From contig JAKSLP010000009.1 in assembly GCA_024401115.1 (NCBI GenBank), positions 1 through 64,000 on the forward strand: a stretch of 64,000 bases of DNA, given 5' to 3'. Under the pieces are notes generated by a model. The model was not told where the DNA came from. It did no database searches and saw only the letters and a program-made list of their open reading frames with translations. The DNA is from Bacteroidaceae bacterium (GTDB lineage: Bacteria; Bacteroidota; Bacteroidia; Bacteroidales; Bacteroidaceae). Below, piece by piece: positions 8,567 to 15,320 of this stretch; position 1 is the first letter of the stretch, and every line of letters begins with the position of its first letter. Made by a program: the position numbers and the translations under genes.

Positions 8567-8950
8567 ATGAAGAAGATTTTTATGTTGGCAGCCATGGTAT
8601 GCTGTCTGGGTGTAAATGCAGTAAACGCTACTGAAACAGTTAATGCAAATATGGTTCAGGTTAATGAGGATCCTGCATTTGTCGGAAAGTGGAACTTGAA
8701 GGTGTCTGATACCCCAATGGGTGATATGGAGGTGATTATGACTATTTCCAAGACTGAGGATGGCGTTTATATGATGAAATCAGAGGAAGTAGGTGAAATT
8801 AAGGGCGAACTGAAGGATGGCAAGCTGACATTTATGTTTGACACTATGGGTGTTGACGTTGACATGGTGTTTGAGATGGAAGATGCCGATACACTGAAGG
8901 GTATGTCAATGGGCGAATGGCCAATGAAGGGTACACGTATTAAGGAGTAA
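8567..8950 (+). CDS. Small secreted protein of unknown function
   Basis: 127 residues with a clear signal peptide (1-22, ending VNA). The mature part is a short acidic, methionine-rich beta-strand protein (FVGKWNLKV, MTISKTEDGVYMM, GKLTFMFDT, TLKGMSMGEWPMKGTR). The pattern of strands resembles a small lipocalin-like or calycin-like barrel seen in many Bacteroidales secreted proteins, but I do not recognise a named family. It is monocistronic, with its own promoter and terminator. Confidence 0.7.
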   Translation: MKKIFMLAAMVCCLGVNAVNATETVNANMVQVNEDPAFVGKWNLKVSDTPMGDMEVIMTISKTEDGVYMMKSEEVGEIKGELKDGKLTFMFDTMGVDVDMVFEMEDADTLKGMSMGEWPMKGTRIKE

Positions 8951-8976
8951 TTCTTACAGAGAATAATGTTGAGTCT

Positions 8977-9008
8977 AGTCCCGTGGTGAAAAACCATGGG
9001 ACTTTTTT
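8977..9008 (+). terminator. Intrinsic terminator
   Basis: An 11-bp stem with one G-U (8977-8987/8993-9003) followed by six T. It ends the 8567-8950 transcript. Confidence 0.9.
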
Positions 9009-9061
9009 GGCTATGTGCTCGAAAAGTTGTTCCTTTGTAGAAATCTATAAATAGGATTACT

Positions 9062-10363
9062 ATGAAGAAAACTATTCTCAGTATTTTGTTGAGTACAGTA
9101 GCCATGGTTGGTATGGCACAGGAGGGCTATGTGCCTGCACCTGAAAATGTAAAGGCACGACAGGAATTCGCAGATTATAAGTTGGGTATTTTCCTGCACT
9201 GGGGTATTTACAGCCAGTATGCACAGGGAGAGTGGTATTTACAGAATGCCAATCTGGACCGCAATGAATATGCCAAAGCTGCCGATGCGTTTTATCCCCA
9301 CCGCTTCAATGCTGAAAAATGGGTGGCTGCCTTTAAGGATGCAGGAGCCAAATACATTACTTTCACATCCCGTCATCACGACGGTTTTTCAATGTGGAAT
9401 ACCAAGCAGTCTGATTATAACATTGTTCAGTCCACCCCTTATGGCAAGGACATCATAGCTCAGTTGGCTGATGCGTGCCATAAGCAGGACATTAGTCTGC
9501 ATTTGTATTACTCACACATCGATTGGATGCGTGAGGACTATCCTTGGGGCCGTACGGGTCTGAATGTGGGAAAGGACCGTACAAAGATTGACTGGCCACA
9601 TTATTATAGCTTCATGAACAATCAGCTCACAGAACTGCTGACTAATTATGGTAAGATTGGCGCCATTTGGTTTGATGGCTATTGGGATCACGATTCTGAC
9701 CCGACACCGTTTGACTGGCAATTGGGTGAACAATATGCGTTGATTCACAAATTGCAACCAGGTTGTTTGGTGGGCAACAATCACCATATCAATCCTTTCC
9801 CGGGTGAGGACATCCAAATCTTTGAGCGTGATCTTCCCGGTGAAAACACTGCAGGATGGAATACTTCAGAAATCAGTAAGTTGCCTTTGGAAACATGCGA
9901 GACTATGAACGGCATGTGGGGATATAAGGTGGCTGACCAGAATTATAAGTCTACGGACGACTTGATTCGCTTGTTGGTCAATACAGCGGGTAAAGGTGCT
10001 AATCTGTTGATCAATATAGGCCCTCAGGCCAACGGTGAGTTGCCTGCCATCGCATTAGACAGACTAAAGGGATTAGGCGAATGGATGCGTACATATGGCG
10101 AGACAATTTACGGAACTACCGGAGGAGATTTGAAAAACCAACCATGGGGTGCCACAACCCGAAAGGGTAATAAGCTGTTTGTTCATATTACCAACTTGCA
10201 GAGTTCAGTTCTGGCATTACCGCTCAATGGAAAAGTTGCCAAGGTTTTATCATTCTTGGATAAGAAACCGATTCCTTACCATTCAATGAATAAAGGCATT
10301 ACACTAGAACTTGATGATATGCCCAAGGTAGTGGATTATGTCATTGAGATAGAGTTTAAATAA
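9062..10363 (+). CDS. Secreted alpha-L-fucosidase (GH29)
   Basis: Hydrolyses alpha-linked L-fucose from glycans such as mucin or milk oligosaccharides, acting in the periplasm or at the cell surface. The 433-residue protein has a signal peptide (1-19). GH29 signatures are clear: KLGIFLHWGIYS near the N terminus, FTSRHHDGFSMW, and IWFDGYW with the nucleophile Asp205. The C-terminal 90 residues form the usual beta-sandwich. A weak -7-like box (TTCCTTTG, about 9032) precedes it. No SusC/SusD or other locus genes adjoin, so this is a stand-alone enzyme. Confidence 0.93.
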   Translation: MKKTILSILLSTVAMVGMAQEGYVPAPENVKARQEFADYKLGIFLHWGIYSQYAQGEWYLQNANLDRNEYAKAADAFYPHRFNAEKWVAAFKDAGAKYITFTSRHHDGFSMWNTKQSDYNIVQSTPYGKDIIAQLADACHKQDISLHLYYSHIDWMREDYPWGRTGLNVGKDRTKIDWPHYYSFMNNQLTELLTNYGKIGAIWFDGYWDHDSDPTPFDWQLGEQYALIHKLQPGCLVGNNHHINPFPGEDIQIFERDLPGENTAGWNTSEISKLPLETCETMNGMWGYKVADQNYKSTDDLIRLLVNTAGKGANLLINIGPQANGELPAIALDRLKGLGEWMRTYGETIYGTTGGDLKNQPWGATTRKGNKLFVHITNLQSSVLALPLNGKVAKVLSFLDKKPIPYHSMNKGITLELDDMPKVVDYVIEIEFK

Positions 10364-10452
10364 TAATTGCAACATTAATATAGCAAAAAGCACAAAAAAA
10401 GTGCTAATTGTGAAAAATAGTGTTAAAGACATATTGAAATGCATAAAAATAC

Positions 10453-10484
10453 TTGTGAAACCCTTGAAAAGTAGTAACTTTGCA
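10453..10484 (+). promoter_or_regulatory. Promoter of small RNA copy 1
   Basis: TTG at 10453-10455, 19 bp, TAACTTTGCA at 10475-10484. Confidence 0.8.
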
Positions 10485-10488
10485 TTGT

Positions 10489-10547
10489 GTTTTTCATAGT
10501 ATTAGATTTAAGGTTAAAGGTCGGGGAACAGCGGTTCCCCTTTTTTT
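10489..10547 (+). ncRNA. Small RNA, copy 1 of a two-copy family
   Basis: A transcript of about 60 nt from a consensus promoter to an intrinsic terminator (stem 10523-10529/10534-10540, loop AGCG, seven T). A 40-nt segment (10478-10517, from inside the -7 box) is identical to the minus-strand segment 15200-15161. The terminator stems of the two copies covary (GGGGAAC/GTTCCCC here, GGGGTTC/GAACCCC there) with the same AGCG loop. The conserved 5' segment is unstructured, as in seed regions of regulatory RNAs. From memory this type of sequence is common in Bacteroides genomes and may belong to the paralogous sRNA family called FopS; that link is unverified. Confidence 0.8.
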
Positions 10548-10567
10548 ATGAATATTCATAAATAATA

Positions 10568-10605
10568 AAATAAAAAAGCTCTCAAGCATTGATGCTTGAG
10601 AGCTT
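10568..10605 (-). terminator. Terminator of gdhA
   Basis: Perfect 14-bp stem (10576-10589/10592-10605) with a two-base centre. On the minus strand it is followed by TTTTTTATTTTATT, 24 bp after the gdhA stop. Confidence 0.92.
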
Positions 10606-10629
10606 ATATTTTGGAATTCAGTAGAGTTA

Positions 10630-11967
10630 TTAGATAACACCCTGAGCCATCATAGCCTTAGCTACCTTCATGAATCCGGCAACGTTTGCACCCTTTACAT
10701 AATTTACATAGCCGTCAGGCTCGGTACCGTACTTCACGCAGTTCTCATGAATGTCTACCATGATAGCCTTCAACTTAGCGTCTACTTCCTCAGCACTCCA
10801 TGACAGACGGATCGAGTTCTGTGACATCTCCAGACCAGATACTGATACACCACCGGCATTTGAAGCCTTACCTGGACAGTACAGAATCTTAGCCTCCTGG
10901 AATACACGGATAGCACCTGGGGTAGAAGGCATATTAGCACCTTCAGATACAGCGATTACACCGTTAGCAACCAAGGCCTTAGCTGCTTCCTCGTTCAACT
11001 CGTTCTGAGTAGCACATGGCAGGGCGATGTCAGCCTTCTCAAACCAAGGCTTAGCACCCTCAACATACTTAACACCTTCGAACTCCTCAGCGTACTCGCG
11101 GATACGACCACGGTACTGGTTCTTCAACTCCATAATCCAAGCCAGCTTTTTCTCATCGATACCGTTTGGATCGTATACATAACCGTTGGAGTCAGACATG
11201 GTCAGTACTTTTCCACCCATCTGCAAAACCTTCTCAGCGGTGTATTGAGCTACGTTACCAGAACCAGAGATCAGGACAGACTTACCCTTCAGGTCCCAAC
11301 CCTTAGTCTTCAACATTTCCATCAAGAAATATACATTACCGTAACCGGTAGCCTCTGGACGGATCAGAGAACCGCCAAACTCGCGACCCTTACCGGTCAA
11401 AACGCCACTGAACTCATGAGTGTGCTTCTTGTATGCACCGAACATGAAACCAACCTCACGGCCACCTACACCGATATCACCAGCAGGTACATCTGTATCA
11501 GGACCGATGTGCTTCCACAACTCCAACATGAATGCCTGACAGAAACGCATAACTTCTGCAGTGCTCTTGCCACGTGGAGAGAAGTCAGAACCACCCTTTG
11601 CACCACCCATAGGCAGTGTGGTCAAACTGTTCTTGAAAGTCTGCTCAAATGCCAAGAACTTCAGAATTGACAGGTTTACTGATGAGTGGAAACGGATACC
11701 ACCTTTGTAAGGGCCAATGGCATTGTTATGCTGTACACGATAACCCATATTAGTCTGATAGTTGCCCTTATCGTCAACCCAGTTTACACGGAAAGTGTAG
11801 ATGCGATCTGGAATACACAGACGCTCTACAAGGTTCATCTTGTCGAATTCAGGATGTTTGTTGTATTCCTCTTCGATGGTCTCCAATACCTCTTCTACAG
11901 CCTGATGATACTCTGGCTCATTTGGAAAGCGCTGTTTCAAGCTCTCTAATACTTCTTTAGCTTTCAT
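10630..11967 (-). CDS. gdhA: NADP-dependent glutamate dehydrogenase
   Basis: Reductively aminates 2-oxoglutarate with ammonium to glutamate in the cytoplasm, the main ammonia-assimilation reaction in Bacteroidales. At 445 residues it has the normal length of the hexameric bacterial enzyme. Family signatures include GYRVQHNNAIGPYKGGIRFH, LPMGGAKGGSDFSP with the catalytic Lys, DVPAGDIGVGGREVGFM and the nucleotide-binding GSGNVAQYTAEK. It is monocistronic. A -7 box lies at 12017-12026 and a palindrome just upstream of it could be an operator, consistent with nitrogen-responsive control, though no regulator can be named. Confidence 0.96.
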   Translation of the reverse strand: MKAKEVLESLKQRFPNEPEYHQAVEEVLETIEEEYNKHPEFDKMNLVERLCIPDRIYTFRVNWVDDKGNYQTNMGYRVQHNNAIGPYKGGIRFHSSVNLSILKFLAFEQTFKNSLTTLPMGGAKGGSDFSPRGKSTAEVMRFCQAFMLELWKHIGPDTDVPAGDIGVGGREVGFMFGAYKKHTHEFSGVLTGKGREFGGSLIRPEATGYGNVYFLMEMLKTKGWDLKGKSVLISGSGNVAQYTAEKVLQMGGKVLTMSDSNGYVYDPNGIDEKKLAWIMELKNQYRGRIREYAEEFEGVKYVEGAKPWFEKADIALPCATQNELNEEAAKALVANGVIAVSEGANMPSTPGAIRVFQEAKILYCPGKASNAGGVSVSGLEMSQNSIRLSWSAEEVDAKLKAIMVDIHENCVKYGTEPDGYVNYVKGANVAGFMKVAKAMMAQGVI

Positions 11968-12016
11968 AAAACAAAATTTAATTATTTAATAACACCAATT
12001 TTTATTTTCTAAACCA

Positions 12017-12057
12017 TGCAAAGTTACAAAAAATATCAATATGTGGCTAACATATTG
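12017..12057 (-). promoter_or_regulatory. gdhA promoter with adjacent palindrome
   Basis: Minus-strand -7 box TAACTTTGCA at 12017-12026. An inverted repeat AATATGT-GGCTA-ACATATT (about 12039-12057) covers the -33 region and is a plausible operator. Confidence 0.55.
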
Positions 12058-12091
12058 CATAAAAATAATACTATTTGCTAACTAAAATGTA

Positions 12092-12137
12092 AAAAATGCA
12101 TATCATGCGTGTTAAAATTCCACTTATATGCATTTTT
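12092..12137. repeat. 12-bp inverted repeat in the gdhA upstream region
   Basis: Arms 12092-12103 and 12126-12137 (AAAAATGCATAT and its complement) are perfect, with a 22-base spacer. No gene ends nearby, so it is not an obvious terminator; a protein-binding or RNA-processing role is possible. The remaining stretch 12140-12290 holds nothing else I can support. Confidence 0.45.
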
Positions 12138-12292
12138 ATCTGACTGAAAGTTATTCAATATGCCTGTATGCGCTCATTATGATACAATCTCACTTAGCAA
12201 TCCAGAATACTATTGTAAATATAGACGATCCTGACGATATAATCCTTATATTCTTTTTTTACTATAAAAAGGTGAAAAAAAACAGGAATGAA

Positions 12293-12325
12293 TTGGTTGA
12301 TTTGACAAAAAGAACTAAATTTGCA
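12293..12325 (+). promoter_or_regulatory. Promoter of the cobalamin-riboswitch RNA
   Basis: TTG at 12293-12295, 20 bp, TAAATTTGCA at 12316-12325. The predicted transcript starts near 12330. Confidence 0.75.
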
Positions 12326-12342
12326 GTGCATTAGGTTTTGAA

Positions 12343-12503
12343 CAATAGATTATCTAATTGCTCAGACTAAGAGGGAACGCAGTGAGAGTCTGCGACTATA
12401 CCCGTAGCTGTATGATCCAATACATAGCGATGCATCCTTAATGCCACTGATGAATGAATCGGGAAGGCGCATCGTAGGATTAAGCCAGAAGACCTGCCTA
12501 TTG
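12343..12503 (+). promoter_or_regulatory. Cobalamin (B12) riboswitch aptamer with no downstream gene
   Basis: The aptamer core is unmistakable: GAGGGAA (12371-12377), the P4-P6 receptor with GCCACTG (12443-12449), GGGAAGG (12461-12467) and the B12 box AAGCCAGAAGACCTGCC (12482-12498). P1 is CAATAG (12343-12348) with CTATTG (12498-12503). Such elements normally sit 5' of btuB/TonB-dependent transporters or cobalamin genes and repress them when the ligand binds. Here about 280 nt of non-coding sequence follows, ending at a terminator and then a convergent gene. It is either an orphan left by gene loss or the switch of a non-coding RNA. Confidence 0.93.
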
Positions 12504-12750
12504 CCATTGGGATGTGATACTTCGGGAGCAAGGTATTCACTGACACATTATTTTCATGAGAGATTAACTGATGGGCTAATCATTGTGAGATTACAGGTGT
12601 ATTGTATACTTGTGGTTTCGATGGATTGTGAATAGTATGAGTACTATAATATAATATCGGGCATTGGGGAATGCCTGCGAGTCAACTATCAATTTTGAAA
12701 ACCTAATGGTTTTGTGGTAAAACAACCGTAGTTAAAATTAGTTTGTGTAT
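12504..12750 (+). ncRNA. Non-coding region transcribed behind the riboswitch
   Basis: No ORF with a plausible start exceeds a few codons on the plus strand. The segment contains a hairpin GGCATT/AATGCC (about 12660-12674) and a cluster of alternative pairings at 12698-12723. Bases 12698-12708 are an exact 11-nt complement of the predicted RNA 5' end (12329-12339). With the riboswitch it would form a transcript of about 450 nt. I do not recognise an RNA family. Confidence 0.5.
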
Positions 12751-12784
12751 AAAAAAGAGGAACTCGTGAGAGCTCCTCTTTTTT
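12751..12784. terminator. Bidirectional intrinsic terminator
   Basis: Stem AAAAAAGAGGA/TCCTCTTTTTT extended by CTC/GAG across a mismatch, with a GTGA loop and T runs on both strands. It ends the riboswitch RNA on the plus strand and the Bax-inhibitor operon on the minus strand. Confidence 0.93.
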
Positions 12785-12791
12785 ATGGTAT

Positions 12792-13514
12792 TTAATCGCG
12801 TCGACTACCAAAGATTCTCAATAAGTATAAGAAAAGATTAATGAAATCTAGATACAAGGTGAGACTGCCCAACAGAGCCAGTTTGTTAGTTGAATCATTC
12901 ACGTCGTCTCCATACATCATCAGCATATTCTTTATTTTCTGGGTGTCGTAAGCGGTTAATCCGACAAAGATTGCTACACCCACATAACTGAGAATCATCA
13001 TCAGCCCGTTGCTTTGTACGAACAAGTTGACAACAGTAGCAATGATCAGGCCGATAAGCAGCATCATCAGCGTTCTGCCCATTGTAGACAGATCCTTCTT
13101 AATGAAGAAGCCAACCAAAGACATGCCAGCAAATGTTCCAGCTGTGATGAAGAACACCTGTGCGATGGACTGCATGGTGTAAATGACAAAGATAGCAGCC
13201 ATGTTTATGCCGTTTAAAACGCTGAACAGGGCAAACATTAGACCGGCACTCATAAAACTGATGCGATGGATTCGTGCATTCATATAAAACACGATGGCCA
13301 ACTGTGCCAGGATGAGTCCCCACATTACAATGCTGTTCCCAAAGATCATCTGCATCAGTTGATGGCTCTTGGCTACATACATGGCAGCAAGGCCCGTCAT
13401 AGCCAGACCCATGGTCATCCAAAGATAGACGTTAGTCATTAACTTGCTGAAAGCCTGTGTCTTGAAAAAAGTGATAGGCTGACCGTACTCGTTGTAGATC
13501 ATGTTGTCATTCAT
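12792..13514 (-). CDS. Bax inhibitor-1/YccA family membrane protein
   Basis: A 240-residue inner-membrane protein with about seven transmembrane helices and the family C-terminal signature (YDTQKIKNM followed by LTLYLDFINLFLYLLRI). Members include E. coli YccA/YbhL and bacterial Ca2+-leak channels; YccA modulates FtsH proteolysis. It is the second gene of a pair, 12 bp after the outer-membrane protein gene 13527-14174, and ends at a shared bidirectional terminator. Confidence 0.9.
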   Translation of the reverse strand: MNDNMIYNEYGQPITFFKTQAFSKLMTNVYLWMTMGLAMTGLAAMYVAKSHQLMQMIFGNSIVMWGLILAQLAIVFYMNARIHRISFMSAGLMFALFSVLNGINMAAIFVIYTMQSIAQVFFITAGTFAGMSLVGFFIKKDLSTMGRTLMMLLIGLIIATVVNLFVQSNGLMMILSYVGVAIFVGLTAYDTQKIKNMLMMYGDDVNDSTNKLALLGSLTLYLDFINLFLYLLRIFGSRRD

Positions 13515-13526
13515 ATTCTTCTGTAT

Positions 13527-14174
13527 TTATCTGTTTTCATTATAATTAGGTGGCATTGGCATATCACCGTGACTGACGGATACCCCCACATGGAATGAGA
13601 AATTATTGTTGACTTTCATGCCGAAATCAGCACCTACCGTTGTCCGGTTGTCCATGAGGTAGGGCAGTACAATCATCGAATAATTGTTTGGAGTAATACC
13701 CTTGCCAAAAGTATGCGATGCAAAACCGGTCAGACTCATTTTCTCATTCAGCTTATACGATGCCATACCCTCGACGGTGAGATTGTTGACGTATTTACTG
13801 AACAAGCGGTAGCGCTCCAGTTCAGCGCCTGCAGCCAGTGTCCACCGTTTCCCTATGGGTTGTGCATACACTCCCGAAATGTTCTGGAAGAATGAACCGC
13901 CCTTAAAAGGGTTGTAGTGTCCGAATCCCACCATCACACCCATATCAATGCTGGCATTGAATCCCCTGTGGATGTCCCAATTGCTGTATCCAAACGACCG
14001 CCATGGGGCAGCCAGACTGAACAGGGTTGGCTTGAATTCCATCAGGGCCGCATCCTTTATATATAAGGTGTCATTGGGTTGCAGTACGTTTATCTGACCC
14101 TTTTCCAACACTTCTTGCGCAGAAAGCTGCAGAAAGGATGCCATCATAAATATGAATGTCAATGCTTTTTTCAT
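13527..14174 (-). CDS. Predicted outer-membrane beta-barrel protein
   Basis: 215 residues with a signal peptide (1-19, ending LSA-QE). The mature part alternates aromatic and polar residues in strand-like segments (FGYSNWDIHRGFNASIDMGV, RWTLAAGAELERYRLF, FSFHVGVSVSHGD), as in small Bacteroidota barrels. No named family recognised. The promoter reads TTG (complement of 14207-14209), 19 bp, TATATTTG, and the start codon is only 4 bp after the TTTGCA, so this mRNA is probably leaderless. It heads the operon with the Bax-inhibitor gene. Confidence 0.72.
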   Translation of the reverse strand: MKKALTFIFMMASFLQLSAQEVLEKGQINVLQPNDTLYIKDAALMEFKPTLFSLAAPWRSFGYSNWDIHRGFNASIDMGVMVGFGHYNPFKGGSFFQNISGVYAQPIGKRWTLAAGAELERYRLFSKYVNNLTVEGMASYKLNEKMSLTGFASHTFGKGITPNNYSMIVLPYLMDNRTTVGADFGMKVNNNFSFHVGVSVSHGDMPMPPNYNENR

Positions 14175-14177
14175 ATT

Positions 14178-14209
14178 TGCAAATATACGATGAATTTCTC
14201 TATTTGCAA
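14178..14209 (-). promoter_or_regulatory. Perfect -33/-7 promoter abutting the start codon
   Basis: Minus strand: TTG (14209-14207), exactly 19 bp, TATATTTGCA (14187-14178). The ATG follows after four bases, so transcription should begin at or next to the A of the ATG. Confidence 0.8.
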
Positions 14210-14251
14210 GTTTATTCCCAATTCATTAGGAATAATAAACATAAAATGTGT

Positions 14252-15103
14252 TTAAGCCATTTTCTTTCGCAGGTAACCCACATAGATGAGCAGGATGACA
14301 TTCATCATCAAAGCGTACAGAATGGCAGGTATGGCAATGGTGCCGTCGTTAAAAATAAACGGACTGGTAGCAATGGCAATGGCTTGTGCTGCATTCTGCA
14401 TACCCACCTCGATAACTATAGTCTTACGCTCGTTTCCGGCCAACTTGAACAGTCGGCTCAATCCGCCTGCCAACAGTACGGCTGCAATAAGCAGCATGGT
14501 GACTGTCAGACCCAGTGAAGTGAAGTTGTCCACGATGGTGGTACGGTGCTGTACAAAGAAAATACCAGCCAACATCATCAGAGCAGGGAAGGCGCACTTG
14601 GAAAGTACTGCATCAATCTTCTGTGCTGTCTTGGGATACCAGCGACGGATACCTAATCCTATCAGAATCGGGATAAGCATGGTGATAATATTTTGAACCA
14701 GCAGATTGCCTACAGGTAGGGTGACACCAATCTCAGAACCGATGGCAGAGGTGGTCCACTGCATAATAACAGGAACGGTAAACAATGTTATGATACTGCT
14801 TAAAGCTGTCAGTGATACCGACAAAGCCACATCGCCTTTGGCTAGCATGGAGAATACATTGGATGAACTGCCTCCTGGACAGCATGCAATCAAAATGAGA
14901 CCGATGAAGAATACGGGGGATAGATTTAATGCGGTAGCTAAAGCAAATGCAATAGCAGGTAATAAAATCAACTGACCTAATAAACCGGCAAGAATGGCTT
15001 TAGGACGCTTTACTACCATTAAGAAATCCTTTCCTTCCAATGTCAGTCCCAAGTCGAACATCAGGACGGTAAGGATAGGCAATACAATCAAAATACTGTT
15101 CAT
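14252..15103 (-). CDS. Bile acid:sodium symporter (BASS) family transporter
   Basis: A 283-residue inner-membrane protein with nine to ten hydrophobic segments. The motifs CCPGGSSSNVFSMLAKGD and the later EVGMQNAAQAIAIAT are the crossed-helix sodium/substrate-binding segments of the BASS/SLC10 fold. Bacterial members carry bile acids, pantoate, pyruvate or other organic anions, so the substrate is open. It is monocistronic, and a small RNA gene lies directly upstream on the same strand. Confidence 0.9.
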   Translation of the reverse strand: MNSILIVLPILTVLMFDLGLTLEGKDFLMVVKRPKAILAGLLGQLILLPAIAFALATALNLSPVFFIGLILIACCPGGSSSNVFSMLAKGDVALSVSLTALSSIITLFTVPVIMQWTTSAIGSEIGVTLPVGNLLVQNIITMLIPILIGLGIRRWYPKTAQKIDAVLSKCAFPALMMLAGIFFVQHRTTIVDNFTSLGLTVTMLLIAAVLLAGGLSRLFKLAGNERKTIVIEVGMQNAAQAIAIATSPFIFNDGTIAIPAILYALMMNVILLIYVGYLRKKMA

Positions 15104-15127
15104 TTATTTTTGTTTTAAGTAATTACA

Positions 15128-15189
15128 TAAAAAAAGGGGTTCCGCTGAACCCCAACCTTGTTAACCTTAAATCTAATACTATGAAAAAC
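15128..15189 (-). ncRNA. Small RNA, copy 2 of a two-copy family
   Basis: Minus-strand partner of the RNA at 10489-10547. It shares a 40-nt identical segment (15200-15161), followed by a covarying terminator stem (15136-15142/15147-15153, loop AGCG) and at least seven T. The transcript is about 60 nt. It ends about 24 bp before the BASS transporter start on the same strand, so readthrough could also make it a leader of that gene. Confidence 0.8.
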
Positions 15190-15193
15190 ACAA

Positions 15194-15225
15194 TGCAAAG
15201 GTAGGGGTTTTACAGAAAAAAACAA
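15194..15225 (-). promoter_or_regulatory. Promoter of small RNA copy 2
   Basis: Minus strand TTG (15225-15223), 19 bp, TACCTTTGCA (15203-15194). Confidence 0.8.
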
Positions 15226-15320
15226 GCATTGTGTGCGCAAACAATGCTTGTTTTATATTTCATTAACAGAATTAACAGTGCATTAACGATATATTGTGCT
15301 CGTTAACATGAATCTTATGC

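Noticed and set aside
12441..12635. 64-codon reading frame inside the cobalamin riboswitch
   Set aside because: It overlaps the aptamer core and B12 box; the sequence is explained by the RNA.
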